Shown here in pieces: positions 8,291-16,753 of a stretch of 64,000 nt of DNA. The translations under genes and the position numbers were made by a program. This stretch comes from Deltaproteobacteria bacterium (GTDB taxonomy: Bacteria > Myxococcota_A > Polyangia > Nannocystales > Nannocystaceae), in the NCBI GenBank assembly GCA_016709225.1, contig JADJEE010000001.1:992001-1056000 (forward strand). The letters run 5' to 3'. The notes under the pieces are model-generated. The model did no database searches and was not told the origin of the DNA. It saw only the letters and a list, made by a program, of their open reading frames with translations. Numbering within the stretch: position 1 is the stretch's first letter; each line of letters starts with the position of its first letter.

Positions 8291-9492
8291 GGCCGCACCT
8301 CGGTGGTGCCGCCGTCGCTGGCCAGCGGCAGCCGCTTGCGCGGCTCGAGCCCCGAGTACGGCACGCTGGCGTCGATGCGGATCTCCGGCAGCGGTGCGCC
8401 GTCGTCCTCCCACAGCACGTGGTAGAGCGTGTCGCGCTCGACCGCGCGGCGACCGGCCTCACGGACCAGTCGCACGAGGTCGTGGCGCGTCAGCGCCTGC
8501 GGCGTGTCGGCGCCGGCCATGTGATAGATCTTCTCTTCTTGCACGGTGCCGTCGAGATCGTCGGCGCCGAAGCTCTGCGCGATCTGGGCGGTCTTGATGC
8601 CGAGCATGATCCAGTAGGCCTTGATGTGCTCGATGTTGTGCAGCATCAGGCGCGCGACCGCGTAGGTGCGCAGGTCGTCCATGCCGGTGGGGCCGGGCAG
8701 CTTGCCGAGGTCGTTGCCCTCGGGGTGGTACGACAGCGGGATGAAGGTCTGGAAGCCGCCGGTCTCGTCCTGCAGCGCGCGCAGCTGCAGCATGTGATCG
8801 ATGCGTTCCTCGAGGGTCTCGACGGTGCCGTAGAGCATCGTGCAGTTGCTGCGCAGACCCAGGCGATGGGCGGTGCGGTGCACGTCGAGCCACTGGTCGC
8901 CGGTGGCCTTCTCGCGACAGATCTTGCGACGCACGCGTTCTGCGAAGATCTCCGCGCCGCCGCCGGGCAGGCTGCCGAGCCCGGCGTCGATCAGCTCGCG
9001 AAGGACCTGCTCGTAGCCCATCTGGTAGCGCTCGGCGAAGTCGTGGATCTCGACCGCCGTGTAGGCCTTGAGGTGGATCTCGGGTCGCTCTTCCTTGAGC
9101 ACGCGCAGCGTGTCCTTGAAGTACGACCACGGCAGCGTCGGGTGCAGGCCGTTGACGATGTGGATCTCGGTGACGTGCTGACCGCGGCGCTCGACCAGCT
9201 TGCCGCGGACCTGCTCGAGGCTCATCGTGTACGCCTGCGGCATGTCGGGCTCGAGCCGGGCGAACGAGCAGAACTTGCAGTCCGAGTGGCAGACGTTGGT
9301 CGCGTTGATGTGGAAGTTGATGTTGAAGTAGGTGCGGTCGCCGTGCAGCCGCTCGCGCACGCCGTTGGCGAGCGCGCCCAGGGTGCACAGGTCGGGCACG
9401 CGGTACAGCCACACGCCGTCGTCGAACGACAGCGGCGTGCGGTCGTCGAGCTTGCGCTGGATCTCGGAGAGGCGGGCGTCGTCGCGGATCAT
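8287..9492 (-). CDS. mqnE: Aminofutalosine synthase MqnE (radical SAM)
   Basis: A 401-residue radical SAM enzyme that joins 3-enolpyruvylbenzoate (from MqnA) to the adenosyl group of SAM to give aminofutalosine. The cluster cysteines are at 68, 72 and 75 in CHSDCKFC, preceded by FNINFHINATNVC as in the MqnE/MqnC/CofH group. Also visible are VNGLHPTLPWSYF and SLPGGGAEIF, and the C-terminal MLGIKTAQIAQSFGADDLDG segment. Length and signatures are normal for MqnE rather than MqnC (KAYTAVEI and FIPLSYHPEGNDLG are typical). Both ends overlap neighbours by ATGA. Confidence 0.93.
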   Translation of the reverse strand: MIRDDARLSEIQRKLDDRTPLSFDDGVWLYRVPDLCTLGALANGVRERLHGDRTYFNINFHINATNVCHSDCKFCSFARLEPDMPQAYTMSLEQVRGKLVERRGQHVTEIHIVNGLHPTLPWSYFKDTLRVLKEERPEIHLKAYTAVEIHDFAERYQMGYEQVLRELIDAGLGSLPGGGAEIFAERVRRKICREKATGDQWLDVHRTAHRLGLRSNCTMLYGTVETLEERIDHMLQLRALQDETGGFQTFIPLSYHPEGNDLGKLPGPTGMDDLRTYAVARLMLHNIEHIKAYWIMLGIKTAQIAQSFGADDLDGTVQEEKIYHMAGADTPQALTRHDLVRLVREAGRRAVERDTLYHVLWEDDGAPLPEIRIDASVPYSGLEPRKRLPLASDGGTTEVRP

Positions 9493-10097
9493 CGGGTGAC
9501 CTCGGTGCTCGGGGCGGGCTGCAGGCCGGCGTGACGCACGAGCGTCTGCAAGCCGGCGTGGGTGGCTTCGTCGGGGCGCGTCACGCCGCACAACAGCAGC
9601 ATACGATCGGGGGCGATCGGGCCGACCAGGGCGTCGGCGCCGAAGCCCAGCGCCAGCTGGGCCAGGCGGATGCCGAGCAGATCGAAGCGCGCGTGGATCG
9701 ACACGGTGTCGGGCAGCAGCAGCCGCGCCGCGGCCACGCACCACAGCCGGTGCAGGCCGGCGTCATCGCGCGAGCAGGGCGCGAGCGCGAGCGCGGGCAA
9801 GCCACGGGCCGCGGCCTCGGCGAGCCAGCCGACGTAGCGTGCGCGGCCCTCCGCGCTGGCCTCGACCTGCACGACGACCGCGCTGCCCGGCGCCAGCGTG
9901 GTCAGCTGCGGCCACGGGCCCGCCTGCGGCGGCGCCAGCAAGGCCGCGGTGGTCGCGGCCGCGTCGGGCAGCTCGCACGCGCTGGCGTCGAGCACCCGGA
10001 TCGCGCGACCGAACGCCGCGTCCCGGCGCGCGCGGGCCTTCACCGCGGCGACCAGGGGTTCGTCCAACAATGCCAGCACCGACTCGGGATCGATCAT
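9489..10097 (-). CDS. Unknown protein resembling the C-terminal part of MqnE/MqnC, without a radical SAM core
   Basis: A 202-residue protein embedded in the menaquinone operon, overlapping both neighbours by ATGA. Its last ~90 residues align by eye with the C-terminal segment of MqnE next door: AARLLLPDTVSIHARFDLLG matches ARLMLHNIEHIKAYWIMLG; AQLALGFGADALVG matches AQIAQSFGADDLDG; and LQTLVRHAGLQP matches LVRLVREAGRRA. There is no CxxxCxxC motif, so it cannot bind the SAM cluster. The N-terminal ~110 residues are Ala/Leu-rich and I cannot place them. It could be a decayed duplicate kept as a structural partner of MqnE or MqnC, or a new function; the retained coupling argues for co-expression with the pathway. 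Confidence 0.8.
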   Translation of the reverse strand: MIDPESVLALLDEPLVAAVKARARRDAAFGRAIRVLDASACELPDAAATTAALLAPPQAGPWPQLTTLAPGSAVVVQVEASAEGRARYVGWLAEAAARGLPALALAPCSRDDAGLHRLWCVAAARLLLPDTVSIHARFDLLGIRLAQLALGFGADALVGPIAPDRMLLLCGVTRPDEATHAGLQTLVRHAGLQPAPSTEVTR

Positions 10098-10696
10098 GAC
10101 GGCTCTCCCCAGCGCTGCAGCAGCGGCAGCGCGACACCGGCACGATCGAGCGCCCGCACGACCACCGTGTCGATGGCCTGCTCGAGCGTCGTGATCGCGC
10201 CGTAGAACGAAGGCACCGCGGGCAGCACGATCGCGCCGGCCTCGGTGGCGGTGACCATGTTGCGCAGGTGCACCAGCGACAGCGGGGTCTCGCGCACCAC
10301 CAGCACCAGCGTGCGCCGCTCCTTCAGCGCGACCTCGCAGGCGCGACTCAGCAGGTCGCCGCCGCCGCCGTGGGCGACGCGCGACAGCGTGCTCATCGAG
10401 CACGGCGCGACGATCACCGCGTCGGCCGGGCTCGAGCCCGACGCGAACGGGGCCGCGAAATCGTGGGCCTGCCAGCGCCGCGCACCCGCGACGGTGGCCG
10501 GCATGGCCTCGCCGAGCTCCTGCTGCCACACCAGCTCGGCGTTGGCGGTCGCGACCCAGTGCACGTCGAGTGGGCACGGGGCCGCCAGCCCCGGCAGCGT
10601 GCCGGCGCGCGCCGCCGACAGCAGCGCGAGCGTGCGACGGGCGTAGATCGAGCCCGACGCGCCGCTGATGCCGACCACGATGCGGCGCGCCGTCAT
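10094..10696 (-). CDS. ubiX: UbiX-family flavin prenyltransferase
   Basis: A 200-residue flavoprotein. VVGISGASGSIYARR at the N-terminus is the FMN-binding loop. APCSMSTLSRVAHG and the downstream KERRTLVLVVRETPLSLVHL segment are the UbiX signature. The family attaches a dimethylallyl group to FMN to make the prenylated flavin needed by UbiD decarboxylases. A UbiD is encoded at 20622-22454, so the pair probably carries out the decarboxylation of the prenylated naphthoate in menaquinone synthesis. Overlaps both neighbouring genes by ATGA. Confidence 0.93.
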   Translation of the reverse strand: MTARRIVVGISGASGSIYARRTLALLSAARAGTLPGLAAPCPLDVHWVATANAELVWQQELGEAMPATVAGARRWQAHDFAAPFASGSSPADAVIVAPCSMSTLSRVAHGGGGDLLSRACEVALKERRTLVLVVRETPLSLVHLRNMVTATEAGAIVLPAVPSFYGAITTLEQAIDTVVVRALDRAGVALPLLQRWGEPS

Positions 10697-11460
10697 CCCG
10701 CCCTCGTGGCGCGGACGATCGAGGCCACGCCCATCGTCAGGCCCTCGACCCGCACGTCGACGAAGCCGGCGTCCTGCAGCCGCGCCGCGTACTCGTTGGT
10801 GCTGTCGAAGCGGCCGATGCTGCGCGGCAGGTACTGGTACGCCTCGCGGTCGCCGGTCACCGCCCAGCCGACCCACGGCAGCACACCGCGGTTGTAGATC
10901 GCGTGCACGATGCGGGTGCCGAGCGAGTCGGGGCGGAAGAAGTCGAGCACGACCAGCTTGCCGCCGGGGCGCAGCGCGCGGGCCTGCTCGGCGCAGGCGC
11001 GCCCGAGGTCCGAGAGGTTGCGGATGCCGAAGGCGCAGAAGATCGCATCGCAGCTGGCGTCGTCGACCGGCAGCGCGTGGGCGTCCATCACCGCGGTGTC
11101 GATGTGCGCCGCGGCCTCGCCGACCAGCTTCGCGCGGCCGCGCTCGAGCATCTCGGCCGCGAAGTCGCCGGCCAGCACCTTGGCGCGGGGGAACGCGCGG
11201 TGGATCGCCAGCGAGCTGTCGAGCGTGCCGGCGCACAGATCGAGCGCGACCGGCACGCGATCGGCCGGCACGTGGCGCAGCAGATCGGCGACCGCACGCC
11301 GGCGCCAACGCTCGTCGATGCCGAGGCTCATCACCCGGTTGGCGCGGTCGTAGCCGCCGGCGATGCGATCGAACATGCGCTGCACCTGGCTGCCGTGGGC
11401 GTCGATCGGCGCCAGCGAGGTGCCGCTGGAGGAGGGCAGGGAGGTCTCGGGGGTGGTCAT
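10693..11460 (-). CDS. ubiE: UbiE/MenG-type demethylmenaquinone methyltransferase
   Basis: A 255-residue class I SAM-dependent methyltransferase. FDRIAGGYDRANRVMSLGID and LRPGGKLVVLDFF are UbiE/MenG signatures, and the SAM loop is DLCAGTLDSSLAI, where a family-typical Thr-Gly-Asp is replaced by Thr-Leu-Asp. It would carry out the last C-methylation giving menaquinone. The first ~25 residues are a Ser/Thr/Pro-rich extension before the conserved domain. The ATG at 11460 overlaps the stop of the polyprenyl synthase gene. Confidence 0.92.
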   Translation of the reverse strand: MTTPETSLPSSSGTSLAPIDAHGSQVQRMFDRIAGGYDRANRVMSLGIDERWRRRAVADLLRHVPADRVPVALDLCAGTLDSSLAIHRAFPRAKVLAGDFAAEMLERGRAKLVGEAAAHIDTAVMDAHALPVDDASCDAIFCAFGIRNLSDLGRACAEQARALRPGGKLVVLDFFRPDSLGTRIVHAIYNRGVLPWVGWAVTGDREAYQYLPRSIGRFDSTNEYAARLQDAGFVDVRVEGLTMGVASIVRATRAG

Positions 11461-12506
11461 GTCGATCTCCGCACGACGTACGCTGCGACCTGCTCGAGCG
11501 CGGCGCGCGAGCACGAGGGCGGCAGCTGGGACAGCGCCGCGATGGCCTTCTCGGCGTGTTCGCAGGCGATCGCGGCGGCGCGACGGGGCCCGTCGCTGGC
11601 GACCACCGCGTGGAGGATTTCGTGGGCCAGCGCGGCCGGCATCGGCACCGGCCCGCGCAGCGCCGCGCGCACGCGGGCGTGCAGCCGCGGATCGTCGTCG
11701 CAGGCGAGGATGAGCGGCAGCGTCATCTTGCCGTCGCGCAGGTCCTGGCCGGGCTCCTTGCCGGTGGGCTCGTGACCGCCCAGGCCGTAGTCGAGCACGT
11801 CGTCGGCGATCTGGAACGCGAAGCCGAGCTCGCTGCCGAAGCGCGCCAGCGCGGGCACCAGCCGCGCGTCGGGCAGCCCCGCGACGGTGCTGCACCACTG
11901 GATGAGCGCGGCGGTCTTGCGATCGATGACCATCGCGTAGCGGCTGCGATCGAGCGAGTCGTCGCCACAGCCGTGCAGCTGCGCGACCTCACCCTCGGCC
12001 ATGCGCGTGACCGCGTCGGCCATCGACTGCACCGCGTCGATGCGACCGGTGCGACCGATGGCCTGCAGCGCGCGCGCGAGCGCGAAGTCGCCGACCAGCA
12101 CCGCCATGCCGTTGCCGAACACGCCGCGCGCCGTGGGCCGACCGCGACGGAACTCGCCGCCGTCGATGACGTCGTCGTGCAGCAGCGTGGCGGTGTGCAG
12201 CAGCTCGCCGACCGCGGCGACGGTGATGCGGTGGGCGTCGCCGTAGCCGGCCGCCTTGGCGCACAGCAGCGTCAGCAGCGGGCGGAAGCGCTTACCGCCG
12301 GCGAACGCCAGGTGGCCGCCGACCTCGGGCACGACCGCGATCTCGGAGCGCAACAGCTCGGCGAGCGCGTGCTCGGCGAGCTCGAGGTCGCCGTCGACCA
12401 ACGACAGCGCCTCGGCCAGCAGTGCGGCCGTGCCCGTGCGCGGTGGCGCAGCGACGGTGAACGAAGACGCGGCGACTGCCGCGGGCTCATGGGCCGACTC
12501 GGACAT
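11457..12506 (-). CDS. Trans-polyprenyl diphosphate synthase (menaquinone side chain)
   Basis: A 349-residue all-helical prenyl synthase. The first Asp-rich motif is LLHDDVIDGGEFRRGRPT and the second FQIADDVLDYG; GGKRFRPLL near residue 70 is the usual substrate-binding stretch. It elongates farnesyl diphosphate with isopentenyl units to the long chain used by the UbiA-type enzyme of this operon; chain length cannot be read from the sequence with confidence. Its ATG lies 20 bp inside the 3' end of the regulator gene, so translation is probably coupled. Confidence 0.9.
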   Translation of the reverse strand: MSESAHEPAAVAASSFTVAAPPRTGTAALLAEALSLVDGDLELAEHALAELLRSEIAVVPEVGGHLAFAGGKRFRPLLTLLCAKAAGYGDAHRITVAAVGELLHTATLLHDDVIDGGEFRRGRPTARGVFGNGMAVLVGDFALARALQAIGRTGRIDAVQSMADAVTRMAEGEVAQLHGCGDDSLDRSRYAMVIDRKTAALIQWCSTVAGLPDARLVPALARFGSELGFAFQIADDVLDYGLGGHEPTGKEPGQDLRDGKMTLPLILACDDDPRLHARVRAALRGPVPMPAALAHEILHAVVASDGPRRAAAIACEHAEKAIAALSQLPPSCSRAALEQVAAYVVRRST

Positions 12507-13065
12507 CTTGCCCCCAGTGCCGCAGCAGCGCCGGGAAACGAGCGGCGCGCTGGGCGATGGACGAAAGCAACCCCGACAAGCGGTGTCGCGCGACGAAGGC
12601 GTCGAGGAATCGACGCCCCAACTCGAAGAACTCCAGCAGCCGCTCGATCCGCCCGCGTGCGAACGCGATCGCGGGGTCGTGGCTGCGGACGCGCTGCAGC
12701 GCGGCGAGGATCGACTCGAGCCGCGCGATGGCGTCGTCGACCTGGGCGCGCTCGCGCCGGCGGAAGACGCCCGTGATGATCTCCCAGAGGTCGGTCTGCG
12801 CGACGAACTCGCGCCCCTGACGACGGACCACGCCCCAGTGCTGCAGCGAAGCCAAGGTCATGCTCACGCTGCCGGCGCTGGCGCCCAGTCGCGCGCGGAT
12901 CTCCGCGTGGCCCAGCGGCGCTGGCGACAGGAACAGCAGCCCGAACGCGCGGCCCTGCGTGCGCGTGAAGCCCCAGAACGCAGCGATGTTGCCGAACACC
13001 TCGGCCAGCTCGTCCTGCGCGGCGGTCAGGGCGGCCTGTGCGGCGGTGGGGGCGGGCTCGGGCAT
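12487..13065 (-). CDS. GbsR/MarR-family transcriptional regulator, first gene of the menaquinone operon
   Basis: A 192-residue winged-helix protein of the GbsR-like branch of MarR. FGNIAAFWGFTRTQGRAFGL, then LGHAEIRARLGASAGSVSMT and LASLQHWGVVRR form the winged helix (residues ~25-95), followed by a long helical dimerisation region. It is transcribed first in the operon and overlaps the next gene by 20 bp. A near-perfect 23-bp inverted repeat sits 9-31 bp upstream of its ATG, an arrangement that suggests autoregulation and control of the whole menaquinone operon. The ligand is unknown. Confidence 0.88.
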   Translation of the reverse strand: MPEPAPTAAQAALTAAQDELAEVFGNIAAFWGFTRTQGRAFGLLFLSPAPLGHAEIRARLGASAGSVSMTLASLQHWGVVRRQGREFVAQTDLWEIITGVFRRRERAQVDDAIARLESILAALQRVRSHDPAIAFARGRIERLLEFFELGRRFLDAFVARHRLSGLLSSIAQRAARFPALLRHWGQDVRVGP

Positions 13066-13073
13066 CGCAGTGG

Positions 13074-13096
13074 GTTCGGTTCAAATTGAACTGAAC
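13074..13096 (-). promoter_or_regulatory. Inverted-repeat operator before the GbsR/MarR regulator
   Basis: The arms GTTCGGTTCAA and TTGAACTGAAC are separated by a single A; ten of eleven positions are complementary. It starts 9 bp upstream of the regulator's ATG and is much richer in A/T than its surroundings. Size and symmetry suit a MarR-type dimer, which would block transcription when bound. That the operon's own regulator binds it is inference from position. Confidence 0.75.
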
Positions 13097-13227
13097 GAAG
13101 AGGGGCTTACTCCCGGCGAGGCACGCTGTCAAACCGGTTCGCGCGCCACACCGCTTTCGCCCGCGGGGATCGAGCCCCGTGGGGAATCGCAGCCCTTGCT
13201 GCTACGGTTGCCACGGCCTTCGATCCC

Positions 13228-14667
13228 GTGAGCATCCCCGACCCCGAGCCCACCGCGACGATGCGCGCACGACCCGGCTGGTTGGCCTCGGGTGCGGGCC
13301 TCGCCGGCGTGGTGCTCGGCGCGGCCGCGGTGATGTTGGGGCGCATCGGGTCGCCGCCGCCGCCCGCGGTCGCGCCGGTCGTCGCGGTGCCGGCGGCCGC
13401 ACCCGAGCCGGCGCCGCCGCAGCTGGTCGACGCCATCGCGAAGACGCGCAACACCGTGGTCTCCCTGCGCACGCCGACCCGCGCCGGTGCCGGCGTCATC
13501 ATCGACGCCAGCGGCGTCATCATCACGAACATGCACGTGGTCGGCGAGGTGACGAGTCCCGGCGCGCTGGCGGGCCCAGGTGAGCTCGCGACGCCGCCGC
13601 AGATCCGCGCACGCTTCCCCGACGGCCGCGAGCTGGCGGCGCGGGTGGTGGTCGCCGATCGGCAGGAGGACCTCGCGGTGTTGCTGCTCGATGGCCAGCC
13701 CGGCGAGCGCTTCGAGGCCGCGACCATGGGCCGCTCGGCGACGCTGCAGCCGGGCACCCAGGTGTTCGCGGTCGGCAACCCGCTGGGGCTGTCGCACTCG
13801 GTGTCGGCGGGCATCGTGTCGGCGGTCGATCGCGTCGGGGTCGGTGGCGTCGGCGTGCCGCTGGTGCAGCTCGACGCGTCGATCAACGTCGGCAACTCCG
13901 GCGGGCCGTTGTTCACGCTCGCGGGCGAGGTGGTGGGGCTGGTGACGGCCCGCGATCGCCAGGCCGAGGGCATCGCGTTCGCGCTGCCGATCGATCACGT
14001 GCGTGGCTTCCTGCAGGCGGTCACCGGCGGCGACGCGCCCAAGGCCGGCGCGCTCGGGGTCACGCTCGCGCTCGATCGTCCGCTGCCGGCGAGCGTGCGC
14101 GAGCTCGGCTACGCCAGTGGCCTGGTGGTCGCCGACGTCGTCGAAGGCGGCGCGGCCGCGAGCGCGGGCGTGCGCGCCCACGACGTCATCGTCGAGGCCC
14201 GCGGCGCGCGGCTCGACGCCAGCATGGGCGCCAGCGATCCGGCCACGCTCGGGCGCACGTTCGTCGAGACCGTGCGCGCGATGTACCCCGGCGAGCGCAT
14301 CACGCTGACGGTGGTGCGCGACGGCGCAGCGCAGCGACTCGAGGTCGAGACCGGTGCCGCCGACGATCGCGAGCAGACCTTCATCGACGCCGAGCGCGTG
14401 CTCGGGGTGCGGCTCGATCGCAAGCGCGAGCCACCGGCGATCGTCGATGCGGTCGGCGATCACGGGCTCGGTCGCTACGGCGCGCGCGTGCGCGGGGGCG
14501 AGATCCTCGGCCTGCTCGGCCGCGAGACCGCCGACCTCGCGGCGCTCGGCAAGCTGCTCGGTGAGCTGCGGGTGCTGCTGCGCGCGGGCGGCCGCGACAG
14601 CACCGCGTGGGTGCGGATCCGCAGCGCCGACGGCAGCGAGGCCTACTGGCCCATCGAACTCGAGTAG
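13228..14667 (+). CDS. Membrane-anchored HtrA/DegP-like serine protease (S1C family)
   Basis: A 479-residue trypsin-fold protease. A hydrophobic segment at about residues 19-40 (LASGAGLAGVVLGAAAVML) acts as a membrane anchor or uncleaved signal, followed by a Pro/Ala linker. The catalytic triad is His in ITNMHVVGE, Asp in RQEDLAVLLL and Ser in NVGNSGGPLF. The C-terminal part (~residues 270-385) looks like a PDZ domain (VVADVVEGGAAASAGVRAHD), and a further ~90 residues may be a degenerate second one. Periplasmic protein quality control is the family role. The gene is divergent from the menaquinone regulator; GTG 13228 is the start used here, with no good Shine-Dalgarno sequence. Confidence 0.9.
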   Translation: MSIPDPEPTATMRARPGWLASGAGLAGVVLGAAAVMLGRIGSPPPPAVAPVVAVPAAAPEPAPPQLVDAIAKTRNTVVSLRTPTRAGAGVIIDASGVIITNMHVVGEVTSPGALAGPGELATPPQIRARFPDGRELAARVVVADRQEDLAVLLLDGQPGERFEAATMGRSATLQPGTQVFAVGNPLGLSHSVSAGIVSAVDRVGVGGVGVPLVQLDASINVGNSGGPLFTLAGEVVGLVTARDRQAEGIAFALPIDHVRGFLQAVTGGDAPKAGALGVTLALDRPLPASVRELGYASGLVVADVVEGGAAASAGVRAHDVIVEARGARLDASMGASDPATLGRTFVETVRAMYPGERITLTVVRDGAAQRLEVETGAADDREQTFIDAERVLGVRLDRKREPPAIVDAVGDHGLGRYGARVRGGEILGLLGRETADLAALGKLLGELRVLLRAGGRDSTAWVRIRSADGSEAYWPIELE

Positions 14668-14973
14668 GGGCCGCGTCGCGCCGCGGGGCTCGGCCGGGCC
14701 GCGATCGCTCCGCCGAATGGCCGCACGGGCGACGCGCCGAATGTGCGGCGTGTTTCCGATGTCCGAAGGCTGCACACCGGGCAGAGCGGGACCACGATCG
14801 TGTGCGGCGTCGATCGAGCGCGGAGCAGCGCAGTGATGCGCGCGAACTCAAAGGGGTCGATGCGTGAAACGGGACGAGATCTCGTTTGACACGTGCAGCC
14901 CCCAGAGCCGACAGTGGAACGGATGGGACCATGCGGATCATGGGCTCGGAAGGCTCGGGCGTTGCCGCCGGTG
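14668..14973 (+). other. Intergenic region with a perfect palindrome beside a -35-like hexamer
   Basis: No gene is recognised in this 306-bp gap. At 14874-14885 there is the perfect 12-bp palindrome ACGAGATCTCGT, immediately followed at 14886-14891 by TTGACA, a consensus -35 hexamer. No convincing -10 hexamer lies 16-18 bp further on. This is a candidate control region for the FG-GAP lipoprotein gene downstream. Confidence 0.4.
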
Positions 14974-16442
14974 ATGTCTGCGCGTGGTGGACGTGCGCTG
15001 ATGCGGGCGGTGGCGGTCGCGGTGGTCGCATCGAGCTGCCGCGGTGGGGCGAGAACGTCCAGCACGGCGAGCGCGACCGCGCAGGCCGACTCGGCGGCCG
15101 CGAGCACGAGCGGTGGGGCGCCGACGACGGGCACGACGATGCTCGCGGACGTGGGCACCAAACCGAGCCTGCCGGAGGGTTGCGAGGACGGGGTCGCGAA
15201 GGACGGTGAGTACTGCTTCGAGCTGGTCGAGGTCCCCGCGGGAGACCGCGCGGGGCTACAGATCGAGGGCGCGGCGGCGCTCGACCTCGACGGCGACGGC
15301 GCGGAGGAGCTGATCTACGCGTTCTCGGACGGTAACGATGCTCCGTGCGCAGGCGAGGAGTCGCAGTGGTGCTCGCAGATCTACCGGTGGTCGGGCACGG
15401 AGTTCACAGAGATCGGGGAGGTCACCGGCGGTGCACAGGTGGCAGATCCCAACGGATCGCCGTACTACACCGTGCTCGACTTCGACGGCGACGGGAGACG
15501 GGACCTCGTGGTCACCCATTTGGCGGGACTCGGTTACTGGGAGCACCGTGCGGACGGAACGCTGGCGGGCGGGGGTGGCTGGAAGCTGGGTGATTACATC
15601 AAGGGCGGGGCATTTCCGTATCGAGGTAGCGACGAGGGATTCGCGAACGTGCTGGTGGCCCTCGACGAGGGGATGCAGGTCCACCGGTGGGACGGCGCGA
15701 CGTGGAATCCTGAGGGGGCGCTGCTGCCCCTGCCGAACTGTCTGATGTATCCGGGCGCGCGGGGGACCTCGACGAAGACGGGATGGAGGACGTGGGCGTG
15801 CTGGGCGACTACAACGGGTGCGAGTTCAACTTTCCGAACAGCTACGCGGAGGACCCGGAGTACTTCGCGATGCCAGTGCTGCTGACGGATCGTGCGACGG
15901 GCCTGCTCGAGCCCGCAGGTGGCGTGCTGCCGGGCGAGATTCCGCGGCTGATGTGGCTGGGAGATCTGGACGGAGACGGTCACCTCGACGTGCTGTTCGG
16001 CGTGTACGGGTCGGGGTTCAGCTGGGCGCGGGGTCTGGGAGACGGGAGCTTCGAGCCGGCGGAGCTGGTGCTGGAGTTGCCCGGCGAAACGGCACCCGAG
16101 TTGCCGGCTGGGTACGAGCAGGGGTGGAGTCCGCAGGGGCTGGCTGACTTCGACGGCGATGGTGTGATGGAGGTGCTCGTGCGCGGAAGCGTGCAGCCTC
16201 CGGGCGGCAACGCGGGGCAAGCGACGATGCGGTTCATCGTGGTCGATGTCGCGGAGGCGAGCTCGCTCGAGGTCTACGAGCAGCCGTTCGCCAGCGCCGA
16301 GGCGTGGAGTGGGAAGCAGCAGTTTCGAGGGTTCGGCGACTTCAACGGCGACGGGGTCACGGACTTTGCCGTCTGGATCTCGGATCGCGTGGAAGGAGCC
16401 CCATCGGTGACACGCCCTGCGGTTTGGATCTCGCGGCCGTGA
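14974..16442 (+). CDS. FG-GAP/VCBS-repeat lipoprotein, interrupted by a frameshift
   Basis: The start region gives a short signal peptide ending in a plausible lipobox (VVASSC), then a Ser/Ala/Thr linker. Six Asp-rich calcium-loop repeats follow: DLDGDGAEELIYAF, DFDGDGRRDLVVTH, DLDEDGMEDVGVLG, DLDGDGHLDVLFGV, DFDGDGVMEVLVRG and DFNGDGVTDFAVW. The third lies after a frame change. The frame breaks in a run of five G at 15761-15765; one more G would restore a single ~490-residue protein. FG-GAP repeats fold as a beta-propeller on cell-surface proteins. The start is uncertain; ATG 15001 is the alternative. Either a pseudogene or a homopolymer sequencing error. Confidence 0.7.
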
Positions 16443-16726
16443 ACGGGCGCGGGGGAGTACGAGCGAGACCAGGGAGGTGACGAGGATGTCGGACCACAGT
16501 GAACACAGCCGTGCTGGGTGTCGAGTCCCCACACGCTGACTGCGATTGTCCGCGACGAACGGGGCGCCACGCGTACCGCGACGAAGACGATCGCCTGCCA
16601 GTGAGGTCGCCGGGCGGGGACAAACCCTGCGATCCTCGCTGCGCGGGACGGCGGGCCCCCGCCGCCCACGCACCCGCGTTGCCCCGACACGCGATTGTTG
16701 CGGCCCTGCCGTGAACCGAACGCGCC
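16443..16726 (+). other. Non-coding stretch, no feature recognised
   Basis: Between the FG-GAP gene and the hairpin before the first haem-motif lipoprotein there is no frame with convincing codon bias, signal peptide or family signature, and I see no repeat or RNA structure. Confidence 0.4.
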
Positions 16727-16747
16727 GTCGCCCCACTTAGGGGCGAC
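16727..16747 (+). promoter_or_regulatory. Perfect hairpin/palindrome just before the first family A lipoprotein
   Basis: GTCGCCCC and GGGGCGAC form a perfect 8-bp inverted repeat around the loop ACTTA. It ends six bases before the ATG at 16754 and covers the place where a ribosome binding site would be. It could be an operator or an mRNA hairpin controlling translation of the A-B pair. Confidence 0.5.
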
Positions 16748-16753
16748 CCTGCC

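Noticed and set aside
13129..14775. A 548-codon minus-strand open frame that would continue the menaquinone operon upstream
   Set aside because: Antisense to the HtrA-like protease with an intact catalytic triad; composition is that of a shadow.
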